Below, piece after piece: positions 40,637-52,403 of a stretch of DNA of 64,000 bases; within the stretch, counting starts at the first letter, position 1; each line of letters begins with the position of its first letter. The notes under the pieces are model-generated. The model did no database searches and had not been told where the DNA came from. It saw nothing but the letters and a program-made list of their open reading frames with translations. Origin of the DNA: Saprospiraceae bacterium (GTDB lineage Bacteria > Bacteroidota > Bacteroidia > Chitinophagales > Saprospiraceae); assembly GCA_016715405.1 (NCBI GenBank), contig JADKAE010000001.1:124001-188000 (forward strand), given 5' to 3'. The position numbers and the translations under genes are program-made.

Positions 40637-41726
40637 TCACCCAAACCTCACCCTCACCTTCAGCTGATTCTGAAATGCCGGCTTCAATAAGCCGTCGTGT
40701 TGTAGCCTGCCGACTACGATCCCGGGATGAATACCGACATCGCGGGCAAAATGGCGGATAATTTGCTCGTCAAAGTGAGTATAGTTGTTTGTCAAGGTAT
40801 GATAAGCATCTTTGGGAATAAGCAGGTTGGCGGCGTATTCATTGGCTTCCCGTTCTTTATCCATGTCTTGTGAAGCCCCGTCTACATTTTCCAGAAAAAC
40901 AGCTTTTTTGCTGTGCTTCAGAATATGACATGCTTCGTGAAAAAAAGAAAACCAAAACTGATCGTTTGTCTTGTACAAATCCGAAAGCTGGATCAGCGGG
41001 GTCTGGTGTATCCATCGGGCGGCGCCGCTGATTTTGGTATGGGGTAGGCTAGGGGTAAATACCATCGCCACCCCACACGAGGCGGCTAATTCTTCAACTT
41101 CCTGTAGAAATGAATCCGGCTGCTTTTGCGCAATCTCGCGAAATTGCAGCATGGACTCCTTAAATCGCCTAGCATTGTATGCAGGGAACGTTTTCGATTC
41201 TAATTGTTTTTCTCCCAGGCGAAGCCACACCGCAACAGCAGCCGGATTGGGCGTGTTTTTTAGGGATATTCGAAAAGCTACATCAGTTGATTTCCCAGGT
41301 AATAAGCATCCCAATCTTTGGGAGCCGCAAACCGAAAAAAACGCAAAACTTCCCGAAGGTTTCCACGTCTGATTTGGAGCTCGAAAGGATGCCTAGCTTG
41401 TGCATGGTTTTAAGGGGGAATTGATCCAGCCAGCGCAAGTCGCGTTGCAGTGCCTCTTTCTCCTCGATGCGGGCCAGGGTTTCCCGATAGGTACTTTCCC
41501 GCCTGATCCAGAAGTGGACCGGTATGCCCAGCACTCGTTCGAGCATAATGGCAGTATCCATCGTCAGCGGGGCTTTGCCGTTGATCAGTTCGTTTATTTT
41601 TTCCTTTGGGCGCCCCATCCTCGCGGACAACTCCGCTTGGGTCATACCCAGGCTTTCGATAGTTTCCCCTAATCGTATCGCCGGGTGGTGATAAAAGGAG
41701 CGGTCGAGTGGAAGGGAGAAGGCCAT
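40637..41726 (-). CDS. XRE regulator with ImmA/IrrE peptidase domain (frameshifted)
   Basis: About 362 residues if at least two indels between about 41270 and 41340 are corrected. N-terminal HigA-like helix-turn-helix (LGMTQAELSARMGRPKEKIN, LINGKAPLTMDTAIMLERVL), middle region APKDWDAYYLGNQL in a third frame, then the ImmA/IrrE zinc-peptidase domain with HEACHILKH and DKEREANEYAANLLIP. Such proteins act as regulators that cleave or bind a repressor, or as HigA-type antitoxins. No HigB toxin gene was found upstream, so it may be an orphan. Confidence 0.85.
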
Positions 41727-42238
41727 GTGTATTGTTTGATTTTACAATTAATTGAATTTTTATTAACGAAAAAGTTAATAAAAAGTTCAAGTCGTTTATA
41801 CGCCATACAGCCATAAACGAATATTCCCTGCGTCGAGGGACAACACGATGAAAGATGGTAGCCAGGAATATTGTAGTGGTAGCTTAGCGCAAATATAAGC
41901 AAATTTAGGCGTCAATTCATCACAATAAACTACCAACATCAGCCTTTCGCACAATCGCATAGTCGCATGGTCAATGTCGGCAACTTAAGCTTTTCAATGT
42001 TTACTAAACTTTCGAAGTTTAGTAAACATGCACCTCCCTCTGAAGCTTAAGTTGACGACATTGGTCGCACAGATCGCACAGTTCGCAAAGTCACAGAGCG
42101 AGATGACACTCGTTCGTATAGTCGTACAGTCGTAAAGTCGTAAAGTCGCAAAGTCCCACCGTCCCACAGTCACTAACATTTGTCATCCCTCCGCAATCCA
42201 TAAAGCCCTAATTTTACTGCTTTAACACCTGACTTGTT
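41727..42238. other. Intergenic region with repeats, before the electron-transfer cluster
   Basis: 512 bp without a convincing gene. It contains the nested inverted repeat at 41972-42063 and low-complexity words of the gtcgtacagtcgtaaagtcgcaaagtc type (42060-42180). No clear -7 box was recognised before the cytochrome b gene. Confidence 0.6.
41972..42063. repeat. Nested inverted repeat
   Basis: Outer arms of 21 bp (41972-41992 starting CAATGTCGGCAACTTAAGC, and 42043-42063 ending TTGACGACATTG) pair with one mismatch. Inside them lies a perfect 15-bp hairpin, ATGTTTACTAAACTT at 41997-42011 and AAGTTTAGTAAACAT at 42015-42029 with a 3-base loop. Cruciform-capable, non-coding. Confidence 0.9.
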
Positions 42239-43111
42239 ATGACGCAAACCGTTCACCGCATTTATGTTAATACCTTAGCCGGCATCGTTGTGCTCGCAGC
42301 GATAACCCTTGCTTATCAGGGATTTTCGTATTACGGCACCAGTCTGGAAGAGCGCTTTTATCACCCCCAACACAACTGGTTCAAGCCCAGCGGCATTTAC
42401 GGCCACGGACTCGGCATCGTGGGCAGCCTGCTGATCATTATCGGGGTGTTTTCGTATATTATAAGGAAGCGCAGCAAGGCTATGGCGCGCTGGGGCCGGC
42501 TGAAGTACTGGCTGGAATTCCACATTTTTCTGTGCAGCTTGGGGCCGGTAATGATCTTATTCCACACGGCCTTTAAGTTCGGCGGCATCGTGTCGGTCAG
42601 TTTTTGGAGTATGGTGGCTGTGGTGGCCAGCGGCATTATCGGGCGGTTTATTTATATCCAAATACCCCGCACGATCGAGGGCCGCGAACTGAGCCTCGGC
42701 GAGGTGAAGGCGATGAAGGGCAATATAGGGGATCTGCTGAAAGGCAGTTTTCAACTGGACCAAGAGAGTTATAACGCAATTATTGATTCTACCACTGACA
42801 AAAATCACCAGGAGCAAAGCAACAATGTATTAGCTGGCATCGTGTATAAATACATAGCTGATAGAAAGACAATCGCCGATATAGACAACCGGCTCAGGAA
42901 AAATAATTTGCAACGCGCCGACCGAAAAAAGGTGCTAAGCCTTATTAATAACGAGATGGCGTTGAATAACCGCATTGCCAGATTGCATACGATGCAAAAC
43001 CTTTTTAGATACTGGCACGTGGCTCATTTACCCTTTGCACTCATTATGCTCATTATTATGATTATTCACGTGGGCATCACGCTTGCTTTTGGTTATAGAT
43101 GGATTTTTTAA
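42239..43111 (+). CDS. Membrane b-type cytochrome (electron-transfer cluster)
   Basis: 290 residues. Five or so membrane segments, with histidines placed in or near helices: H56 (IYGHGLG), H95 and H109 (LEFHIFLCSLGPVMILFH), then a soluble helical insert (about 150-245), and H260, H263 and H277 (WHVAHLP, IIHVGITLAF). This pattern fits a two-heme b-type quinol or ferredoxin-linked membrane cytochrome. First gene of a tight plus-strand cluster; the Fe-S flavoprotein starts 4 bp after its stop. Probably passes electrons between the quinone pool or flavoprotein and the periplasmic multiheme proteins (inference). Confidence 0.75.
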   Translation: MTQTVHRIYVNTLAGIVVLAAITLAYQGFSYYGTSLEERFYHPQHNWFKPSGIYGHGLGIVGSLLIIIGVFSYIIRKRSKAMARWGRLKYWLEFHIFLCSLGPVMILFHTAFKFGGIVSVSFWSMVAVVASGIIGRFIYIQIPRTIEGRELSLGEVKAMKGNIGDLLKGSFQLDQESYNAIIDSTTDKNHQEQSNNVLAGIVYKYIADRKTIADIDNRLRKNNLQRADRKKVLSLINNEMALNNRIARLHTMQNLFRYWHVAHLPFALIMLIIMIIHVGITLAFGYRWIF

Positions 43112-43114
43112 AAA

Positions 43115-44443
43115 ATGGAAGCACTACTTGAACAAATCGTTATTTATTCCGCCGTTTTTGTGCTTTGCGCCGTGGTGGTGGTTATTTATTTGCGAAAGCT
43201 GAAAAAAGAATCGCAGGTCACGGAGGCGAAGGTGGAAAAAGCAAAGCAGGAGGGATTATTCGAACCGGTGTCGCTGCACCCGGTAATCGATTTGGATACT
43301 TGTATCAAAAGCGGCGCCTGTGTGACGGCCTGCCCGGAGAAGGATATTTTGGGCATCATAAACGGCCGGGGCACCCTCATCAATGCTTCTCATTGCGTGG
43401 GCCATGGCGCGTGTTTTCACAGCTGCCCGGTAGAGGCTATTTCGCTGGTAATCGGCACCGAAAAAAGGGGCGTCGATCTGCCGCACGTCAACCAGCATTT
43501 TGAGACCAACGTGCCCGGCATTTTTATAGCCGGGGAGTTGGGCGGCATGGGATTGATCAAAAACAGCGTAGAGCAGGGCAATCAAGCCGTGGAATTCATG
43601 GTGAAGTCCGGCATAAAAAAAGACCCCTCGTGTTACGACCTGATCATCGTGGGCGCCGGTCCGGCCGGAATTTCCGCTTCGCTGACGGCAAAAAAACACA
43701 ACCTGAATTTTCTGACGCTCGAACAGGATACGCTGGGCGGCACGGTGTTTACTTTCCCGCGCTCCAAAATTGTGATGACGGCGCCGATGGATCTGCCGCT
43801 GTACGGCAAGGTGAAGTTGTTCGATACGAGCAAATCCGAATTGCTGGATTTGTGGCAAAAAGCTTTGTCAAAAAATAATATCACCATTAGGGAAAATACA
43901 AAGGTCGACGGCATTGTCATAGATGGCGACCGGTTTAAGTTGGTTACGAATAAGGGCGATGAGCTTTTTGCCAAAACAGTGCTGCTGGCCATCGGCCGCC
44001 GCGGCAGCCCCCGCAAACTGGGCGTACCCGGCGAAAACCTCGAAAACGTGGCCTACCGGCTATTGGAACCCGAAAATATTTCTTCCAAAAAGGTAGTGGT
44101 GGTAGGCGGCGGCGACTCCGCTATCGAAGCCGCCCTGGCGTTGTCCGAGCAAAATCAGGTGATTATTTCTTACCGCAGCGACGCCTTCGCACGCATTAAA
44201 CCCAAAAACAGGGATAAGATCAACGAGGCCGTGGGAAGAGGCGTGGTAGATGTGAAATTCAATACCAATTTGGAAAAAATTGAAATGGAGAAAGTGGTGA
44301 TAAAATCAGAAAGCGAACAATACATACTCGACAACGACCTGGTATACATTTTCGCCGGCGGGGAATTGCCCACGCAATTTCTCGAAAAGGCAGGCATTCA
44401 AATAACAAAACGATTTGGGTATACAGTGAAAAAACACAAGTGA
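43115..44443 (+). CDS. Membrane-anchored Fe-S / FAD / NAD(P) oxidoreductase
   Basis: 442 residues. One N-terminal membrane segment (about 7-26), then two ferredoxin-like motifs, CIKSGACVTACP (Cys 63, 69, 73) and CVGHGACFHSCP, then a two-dinucleotide-binding flavoprotein domain (LIIVGAGPAGISASL, VVVVGGGDSAIEAALALSE) ending with VYIFAGGELPTQFLEKAG. In both Fe-S motifs the usual second cysteine is replaced (Ser and His), so each motif has three Cys; this is a trait of the family as I recall it. It could move electrons between NAD(P)H and the membrane cytochrome. Confidence 0.88.
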   Translation: MEALLEQIVIYSAVFVLCAVVVVIYLRKLKKESQVTEAKVEKAKQEGLFEPVSLHPVIDLDTCIKSGACVTACPEKDILGIINGRGTLINASHCVGHGACFHSCPVEAISLVIGTEKRGVDLPHVNQHFETNVPGIFIAGELGGMGLIKNSVEQGNQAVEFMVKSGIKKDPSCYDLIIVGAGPAGISASLTAKKHNLNFLTLEQDTLGGTVFTFPRSKIVMTAPMDLPLYGKVKLFDTSKSELLDLWQKALSKNNITIRENTKVDGIVIDGDRFKLVTNKGDELFAKTVLLAIGRRGSPRKLGVPGENLENVAYRLLEPENISSKKVVVVGGGDSAIEAALALSEQNQVIISYRSDAFARIKPKNRDKINEAVGRGVVDVKFNTNLEKIEMEKVVIKSESEQYILDNDLVYIFAGGELPTQFLEKAGIQITKRFGYTVKKHK

Positions 44444-44573
44444 TGGCAAGTATAGAGAGACTGTACGACTATACGACTATACGACTGTACGACTTTGCGA
44501 AACAAGCTCGCAAAGTCGCAAGTCCCATAGTAGCAAAGTCCTAAAACTTGTTGTTGTCGTTTTTCTTTTCATT

Positions 44574-46365
44574 TTGTCGGTCGCAAACTTACCCGCCCAA
44601 ATTTCTCCGGGCGATCTCTCCAAAGCACACTCAGCCCTGGAGGGCATTTCCAATTGTACCAAATGCCATACACTAGGCGAAAAAATATCTAACAATAAAT
44701 GCCTGGATTGCCATAAAGCATTAAAAAGCAGGATCAGCCAAAATAAAGGGTACCACGTATCCAAAGAAGTAAAAGGCAAGGAATGCGCCTCCTGCCACAG
44801 CGACCACCACGGCCTCAAATTCGATATGATCCGCTTCGATGAAAAGGCGTTTAATCACCAATTGACGGGTTATACACTTACAGGGGCGCACAAAAAAATA
44901 GACTGCCGCGAATGCCACAAGCCCAGTTTTGTCAGCAACAGCGAATTGAAAAAAAATAAAAAAACTTTTTTGGGCCTCGATCAAAAATGTAATTCCTGCC
45001 ACGAAGATTTTCACCAAAAAACGCTGTCGAATAATTGCGCCAGTTGCCACAATACCGATGCTTTTTCTCCGGCTGCTAATTTTAATCACGATAAAACAAA
45101 ATTTGCGCTAGTAGGAAAACACAAAACGGTGGAGTGTGTAGAATGCCATAAAGAAGAAACCAGAAATGGAAAAAATTCCAGCAATTTGCAGGAGTAGCAT
45201 TTAATACCTGCGCCAGTTGCCACGACGATCCGCATAAAAATAAATTGGGAACGGCCTGCAGCGAGTGCCATACGGAGCAATCGTTCGATATTTTTAAGGG
45301 GATGGATAAATTCAATCACAATAAAACCAAATTCGCCTTAAAAGGAAAACACAAACAGGTGGATTGCGCCGGAATGCCATAAAATGGATGCAGTGACGCC
45401 GCTGACGGTTTTTCAGGATAAATTGGGTATTTCTACTACCAATTGCATAGCCTGTCATAAGGATGTCCACGAAAATAAATTCGGCAATAATTGCGCCGAG
45501 TGTCACAACGAAAATTCATTTCACAATAAAAAAGCAAGCGCCGATTTTGACCACGACAAAACGGGTTTTGCCCTGGCCGGTAAACACGAGGTAGTGGATT
45601 GCAAAAAATGCCACAAGGCAAGCTTTACCGACCCTCTGCCCCACAATACTTGCGCATCCTGCCATACCGATTACCACGACAAGCAGTTTGCCAAAAGCGG
45701 AAAAAGTCCCGATTGCGCCCAATGCCATACGGTCGACGGTTTTTTAGGAAGCTCGTATTCAATCGACGACCACAATAAAACCAAATTCCGCTCGATGGCG
45801 CCCACCTGGCCACGCCTTGCTTTGCCTGCCACAAACCCGACGCAAAGAAAAAATGGAATTTCCGGAACATAGGCGAGCGCTGCGTCGATTGTCACGATGA
45901 TGTGCACAAAGGCTATATCAGCGAAAAATACTACCCCGGCCAATCCTGCGAAAAATGCCACGTGAGCGATAGCTGGCAGGCCAACCATTTCAACCACGAC
46001 CAGACAAACTTCAAACTACTCGGCGCCCATGCCCAGCAAAGTTGTATGGCTTGCCACGACAGGGGTGATATAAGTCATGATATCAAAAAGGCTAAATTCA
46101 TAGATTTGTCATCACAGTGTAATTCCTGCCACGTGGATGTGCACAACGCGCAATTTGCACAAAACGGCGAAACCGATTGCGCCAGGTGTCACGGCTTTGA
46201 AAACTGGAAGCCGACCAGCTTCAACCATGACCTAACCGCATTTAAACTCGAAGGAAACACGTGGGCGTAGCTTGTGAAAAATGCCATAAAGAAACTGAAA
46301 AGGACGGCAAACTTGTTGTCCAATATAAACTGGAGCGTTTTGAATGCGTAGACTGTCATCAATAA
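44574..46365 (+). CDS. Multiheme cytochrome c, about 23 hemes (four frameshifts)
   Basis: About 600 residues after correcting indels near 45172, 45371, 45788 and 46256. I count 23 CxxCH motifs, including CTKCH, CLDCH, CRECH, CNSCH, CIACH, CKKCH, CFACH, CMACH, CARCH and a final CVDCH two codons before the stop. Repeated blocks read FNHDKTKFALVGKHKTVEC, giving extra histidines as likely distal ligands. The frame is open upstream of the TTG at 44574 and encodes a hydrophobic LVVVVFLFILSVANLPAQ signal-like stretch, but no ATG was found, so the true start is uncertain (perhaps a further indel). Periplasmic or surface electron carrier. Confidence 0.88.
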
Positions 46366-49300
46366 TATTATTACTCGGTTTTGCGATCGCCTTGTTCTCG
46401 CAATCCCCGCACGGACCTGATCTCAAGACCGATTGCGCAGCCTGTCATACGCCCGACGGTTGGAAGGTTTCTATTAAAGCAGTAACGTTTAATCACGACT
46501 CTACCCGGTTTGCCCTCAGCGGTGGCCACACTACGGTGGATTGCAAGAGTTGCCACATTTCGATGATCTTTTCCGATGCCGGTACCGAGTGCATCGATTG
46601 CCATACCGATATCCACAATCAAACCGTGGGTATGGATTGCGCCCGCTGCCATACACCGCAGAACTGGCTCGTGGACAACATCACAGAATTGCACCAGGAT
46701 AATGGGTTCCCCCTCGTAGGCGCGCACGCCACGGCGAGTTGCACCCAATGCCACATGTCTGAAACGGCGCTACGCTTTGACCGTATCGGCAACGATTGTA
46801 TAAATTGCCACGCCGACGACTACGCCTCCACTACTAATCCAAACCACAGCAGCGCGGGTTATTCCACTGATTGTATTACTTGCCACGATGTCACTGCATT
46901 GGATTGGTCTTCTGAAAATATCAACCACAATTTCTTCCCCTTAACCAAAGGCCACGAAATTGCAGATTGCGCCCAATGCCATACGTCCGGGTCTTTCCAA
47001 TACGCCCACGGATTGCGTGGCGTGCCACCAGTCGGACTACGACGCAGCCCTGAATCCGAATCACGCGGGCGCCCATTTCTCCACTGATTGCGCCTCCTGT
47101 CATACTACAGATATAGGCTGGATGCCCGCTACGTTTACCCAGCACGATGCCGATTATTTCCCTATTTACAGCGGTGAGCACGAGGGTGAATGGGATCAGT
47201 GCGTGGATTGCCATACCGATCCATCTAATTTTGCGGTATTCAGCTGCACGGTATGCCACCAAAACCCCGAAACAAACGAAGAACACGATGACGTAAATGG
47301 ATACATCTATGAAAGCTCCGCTTGCCTGGCCTGTCACCCCACCGGCAGTGCGGAGGGCGTATTTGATCACAATAGCACCCATTTTCCGCTAACCGGTGCA
47401 CACACCAGCGTTAACTGTCTCCAATGCCACGCCTCCGGCTATGCAGGCACACCCACGGATTGCGCAAGTTGCCATACCGATCAGTACAATCAAACCGACA
47501 ACCCCAGCCATACGGCTTTAGGGCTTTCTACCGATTGTGCCGTGTGTCATACCACGGCGCCGGGCTGGATGCCGGCCACCTTTGCCAACCACAATGATTA
47601 TTACGCGTTAAACGGCGCCCACGCGATGATCGCCAACGAGTGTGCCACCTGCCACAACGGCGATTACAACAATACCCCCAATACCTGTGCGGGCTGCCAT
47701 ACTGATGATTATAACAATACCAACAACCCCAACCACGTGGCGCTAAATTTTTCCACCGATTGCACGGATTGCCACGGGGAAAATACCTGGGTACCTTCCA
47801 CTTTTGACCACGACAGCCAGCATTTCCCCATATACAGCGGCGAACACGAAGGCGAGTGGGATCAATGCACAGATTGCCATACCAATACGTCCAATTACGC
47901 AGAATTCACCTGTATAACCTGTCACTCCAACCCCGATACTGATGAAGAACACGACGGCGTGGGCGGCTATTCGTACAACAGCCCCGCTTGCCTGGCCTGC
48001 CACCCCACCGGCGATGCGAACTTGATTTTTGACCACAATACCACCAATTTTCCATTGACGGGTGCGCATATCACCGCAGCATGTATCGAATGCCATTCCG
48101 ACGGCTACCAGGGTACGCCCACCAATTGCGTGGATTGCCATACCGACAAATACAACCAGACGCATAACCCAAACCATGCGGCGGTGGGCATTTCTACCGA
48201 TTGCGCTATGTGCCATACCACCGGACCGTGGTGGAGCCCCGCTACTTTCCCCAACCACAATGATTATCACGCTTTAAACGGGGCTCACGCCACCATTGCC
48301 GATAATTGTGCCGCGTGCCACCATGGCGATTACAACAACACGCCAACCACGTGCGCGGGTTGTCATACCGATGAATTCAACCTGACAAGCAACCCCGATC
48401 ACCAGGTGAATCAATTCCCTACCGATTGCACCACATGCCATACAGAGAATTCCTGGGCGCCCTCTACCTTTGATCACAATGTGCATTATCCGTTTACGGG
48501 GGCGCACATGGCCATTGCCAACGACTGCGTGGCCTGCCACAACGGCGATTACGCCAATACACCGAATACTTGTGCGGGGTGCCATACCGACGATTTCAAC
48601 AACAGCGTGAATCCCAATCACACCGCCTTGGGCTTGCCCACCGACTGCGATATGTGCCATACCACCGCACCTGATTGGGCCCCGGCGACATTCCCTATTC
48701 ACAATAATTATTATACTTTAAATGGCGCGCATGCGGCAATAGCCAATGATTGCGCTACCTGCCACAACGGCGATTACACCAATACGCCGAATACTTGCTT
48801 CGGCTGCCACTCAGCCGATTACAATACTACGGCAAGCCCCAATCACGCGGCTGCTCAGTTTTCAACCAACTGCACAGATTGTCACGGCGAAAACGCCTGG
48901 GTACCCTCTACTTTTGACCACGATGCGCAGTATTTTCCTATTTATAGCGGTCAGCACGAAGGAGAATGGAATCAATGTACGGATTGCCATACCAACCCCT
49001 CTAATTATGCCGAATTTACTTGTATCACCTGCCACACCAATCCTGAAACCAACAACGATCACAACGGCGTAGGTGGATATACATACAACAGCACGGCATG
49101 CCTGGCCTGTCACCCCAACGGCGATGCCGACTTAATTTTTAATCACAATACGACCAATTTCCCACTAACGGGCGAGCACGCCACCGCAGAATGCCTGCAA
49201 TGCCATGCCACGGGCTTCATCGGCACCTCTACCAACTGCATTGATTGCCATACCGATCAGTTCAACCAGGCTGCCAACCCCAACCACGTAGCGCTGGGCT

Positions 49301-52300
49301 TTTCGATGGATTGCGCGTCCTGCCACACGACCCAACAAGGCTGGAGCCCGGCGGCTTTAGCCAACCACAACGATTATTACGCCTTAAACGGGGGCCACGG
49401 CGCCATAGCCAACGACTGCGTGGCCTGCCACAACGGCGATTACAACAACACGCCCAATACCTGTAACGGCTGCCATACTGACAACTACAACCAAACGACG
49501 AATCCCAACCACGCCGCCGCTCAATTTCCCACGGATTGCGCCTCGTGCCACACAGAAAGCGCCTGGGCGCCCTCCACCTTCAACCACGATGCGTATTATT
49601 CGTTAACCGGGGCGCACGTGGCCATCGCCGACGACTGCGCGGCTTGCCACCACGGCGACTATAGCAACACGCCGACCACTTGCGCAGGTTGCCATACCGA
49701 TCAGTTCAACCAGGCTGCCAACCCCAACCACGTGGCGCTGGGTTTCTCTGATGATTGTGCCTCGTGCCATACTACCGCCCCGGGCTGGAGTCCGGCTACC
49801 TTTGCCAGCCACAACGACTTCTATGCCTTAAACGGAGCCCACGGCGCCATAGCCAACGATTGCACAGCCTGCCACAATGGCGATTACACCAATACCCCCA
49901 ACACCTGCAACGGCTGCCACGCCGCCGATTACAACCAGACGTCGGACCCGAACCACGCTACTGCGCAATTCCCCACGGATTGTGCATTGTGCCACACCGA
50001 AAGCGCCTGGGCGCCGGCCACCTTCGACCACGATGCAATTTATCCGTTTACCGGGGCGCACGTGGCCATCGCCGACGACTGCGCGGCTTGCCACCACGGC
50101 GATTACAGCAATACGCCAAACACCTGCGCAGGTTGCCATACCGATCAGTTCAACCAGGCTGCCAACCCCAACCACGTGGCGCTGGGTTTCTCTGATGATT
50201 GTGCCTCGTGCCATACGACCGCCCCGGGCTGGAGTCCGGCTACCTTTGCCAGCCACAACGACTTCTATGCCTTAAACGGAGCCCACGGCGCCATAGCCAA
50301 CGATTGCACAGCCTGCCACAATGGCAATTACAACAACACACCCAATACCTGCAACGGCTGCCACGCCGCCGATTACAACCAGACGTCGGACCCGAACCAC
50401 GCTACTGCTCAATTCCCACGGATTGTGCCTTGTGCCATACAGAAAGCGCCTGGGCGCCGTCCACCTTCGACCACAACGCGATATATCCGTTCACCGGGGC
50501 GCACGTGGCCATCGCCGACGACTGCGCGGCCTGCCACCACGGCGATTACAGCAATACGCCGAATACTTGTGCAGGGTGCCACACTACGCATTATAACCAG
50601 AGTACAAATCCCAACCACCTGGCGCTGGGCCTGCCTACAGATTGCGACATGTGCCACAGCACCGAGCCCGGCTGGGCGCCGGCCACCTTTGCCATACACA
50701 ACGATTATTACGCCTTAAACGGCGCTCACGCAGCCATTGCCAACGATTGTGCGACCTGCCACAACGGCAATTACAATAACACGCCCAACACCTGCAACGG
50801 CTGCCACGCCACCGATTATAACCAAACGACAAACCCAAACCACGCGGCTTCGCAATTCCCGACGGATTGTGCAACGTGCCACACCGAAAGCGCCTGGACG
50901 CCGTCCACATTTGATCACAACGCAATTTACCCGTTTACGGGGGCGCACGTAGCCATCGCCAACGACTGTGCGGCTTGCCACCAAGGCGATTTCAACAACA
51001 CCCCGAACACGTGTGCAGGCTGCCATACCACGCATTATAACCAGAGTACAAACCCCAACCACCTGGCACTGGGTCTGCCTACCGATTGTGATATGTGCCA
51101 CAGCACCCAGCCGGGCTGGGCGCCGGCCACTTTTGCCATACACAACGATTATTACGCCTTAAACGGCGCTCACGCAGCCATTGCCAACGATTGTGCAACC
51201 TGCCACAACGGCAATTACAATAACACGCCCAATACCTGCAACGGCTGCCACGCTTCGGATTATAGTATGACCACCAACCCGAACCACGCAGCTTCGCAAT
51301 TCCCCACGGATTGTGCCCTCTGCCACACCGAAAACACCTGGTCGCCCGCTACTTTCGATCACAATACCGTGTACCCATTCACCGGGGCGCATATCCCCAT
51401 AGCCAATAACTGTGCAGGCTGCCACCAGGGCAATTACAACAATACCCCCAATACCTGTGAAGGTTGCCATATGCCCGATTTCAGCCAGAGTGCCAATCCT
51501 CCACACGGACCGCTGGGCATCCCAACCGATTGCGATATGTGCCACACCACAGCGCCTGACTGGATGCCGGCTACTTTCCCCATTCACAACAACTATTACG
51601 TGCTGAGCGGCGCCCATGCGCTGATTGCCAACGATTGCGCCGAGTGCCACAACGGCAACTACAACAATACACCGAATACCTGCATTGGGTGCCATGCGAC
51701 GGATTACAACACGACTACCAACCCCAACCACCTGGCCGGGCAATTCCCACGGATTGTGAACAATGCCATACGCAAAGTACTTGGGTGCCGGCCACCTTCA
51801 ACCACAATACCGTATATCCTTTTACGGGGCGCATATCCCGATAGCCAACAATTGCGCGATCTGTCACCAGGGCAATTACAACAATACCCCCAACACCTGC
51901 GAGGGCTGCCACATGCCCCAATACAACCAAAGCCTGAATCCCAACCACTTAGCGCTGGGCATTCCTACCGATTGCGACATGTGCCATAGCACTGCACCGG
52001 ATTGGGATCCGGCTACCTTCCCCATTCACAATAATTACTATCAATTAAACGGCGCTCACGCGGCAATAGCCAATAATTGCGCCCAATGTCACAACGGGAA
52101 TTACAACAATACGCCCAATACGTGTTATGGCTGTCGCCACCAAGCGATTACAACCAGGCTAATAACCCGAACCACATATCGGCCCAATTCCCCACCACCT
52201 GTGCAAATTGCCACAGCGAAAATGCCTGGGAGCCTGCTACATTTGACCACGACGACATGTATTTCCCCATTTACAGCGGAAAACACGACGGCGAATGGAA

Positions 52301-52403
52301 TCAGTGCGTGGATTGCCATACCGTGCCGGGCAATTTTTCCTTGTTCAGTTGCATCGATTGCCACGAACACGACAATCAGCAGGAAGTAGACAATGACCAT
52401 TGA
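46344..52403 (+). CDS. Giant multiheme cytochrome c, about 80 hemes (five frameshifts)
   Basis: About 2,019 residues after correcting indels near 46990, 50416, 51747, 51827 and 52134. Signal peptide MRRLSSIILLLGFAIALFS; its start overlaps the last 22 bp of the 23-heme gene. I count about 80 intact CxxCH motifs plus one disrupted (near 52134). From 47000 on the protein is built of modules of about 72-74 residues, each with three CxxCH and three other histidines in FDH or NHN, GAH and NPNH, so each heme could have a distal His. Two such modules make a 148-residue (444 bp) unit. Four longer blocks contain FPIYSGEHEGEWDQC. No anchor or type IX sorting domain was seen. A periplasm-spanning or extracellular heme wire is inferred. 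Confidence 0.9.
49747..50634. repeat. Two successive 444-bp coding repeats inside the giant cytochrome
   Basis: Units at 49747-50190 and 50191-50634. The first 220-240 bp are almost identical between them, as seen in the stretch encoding CASCHTTAPGWSPATFASHN; the second halves diverge more. Similar but more distant units precede (from about 49303) and follow. This indicates recent in-frame duplication or gene conversion. Confidence 0.85.

Noticed and set aside
41727..41902. HigB-type toxin gene upstream of the XRE-ImmA protein
   Set aside because: The only minus-strand frame there lacks the HigB motifs and looks like non-coding AT-rich DNA.
46344..52403. Programmed frameshifting in the cytochrome genes
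   Set aside because: The breaks occur at different short homopolymers, in both directions, and the same kind of break hits unrelated housekeeping genes. Sequence error explains all of them.
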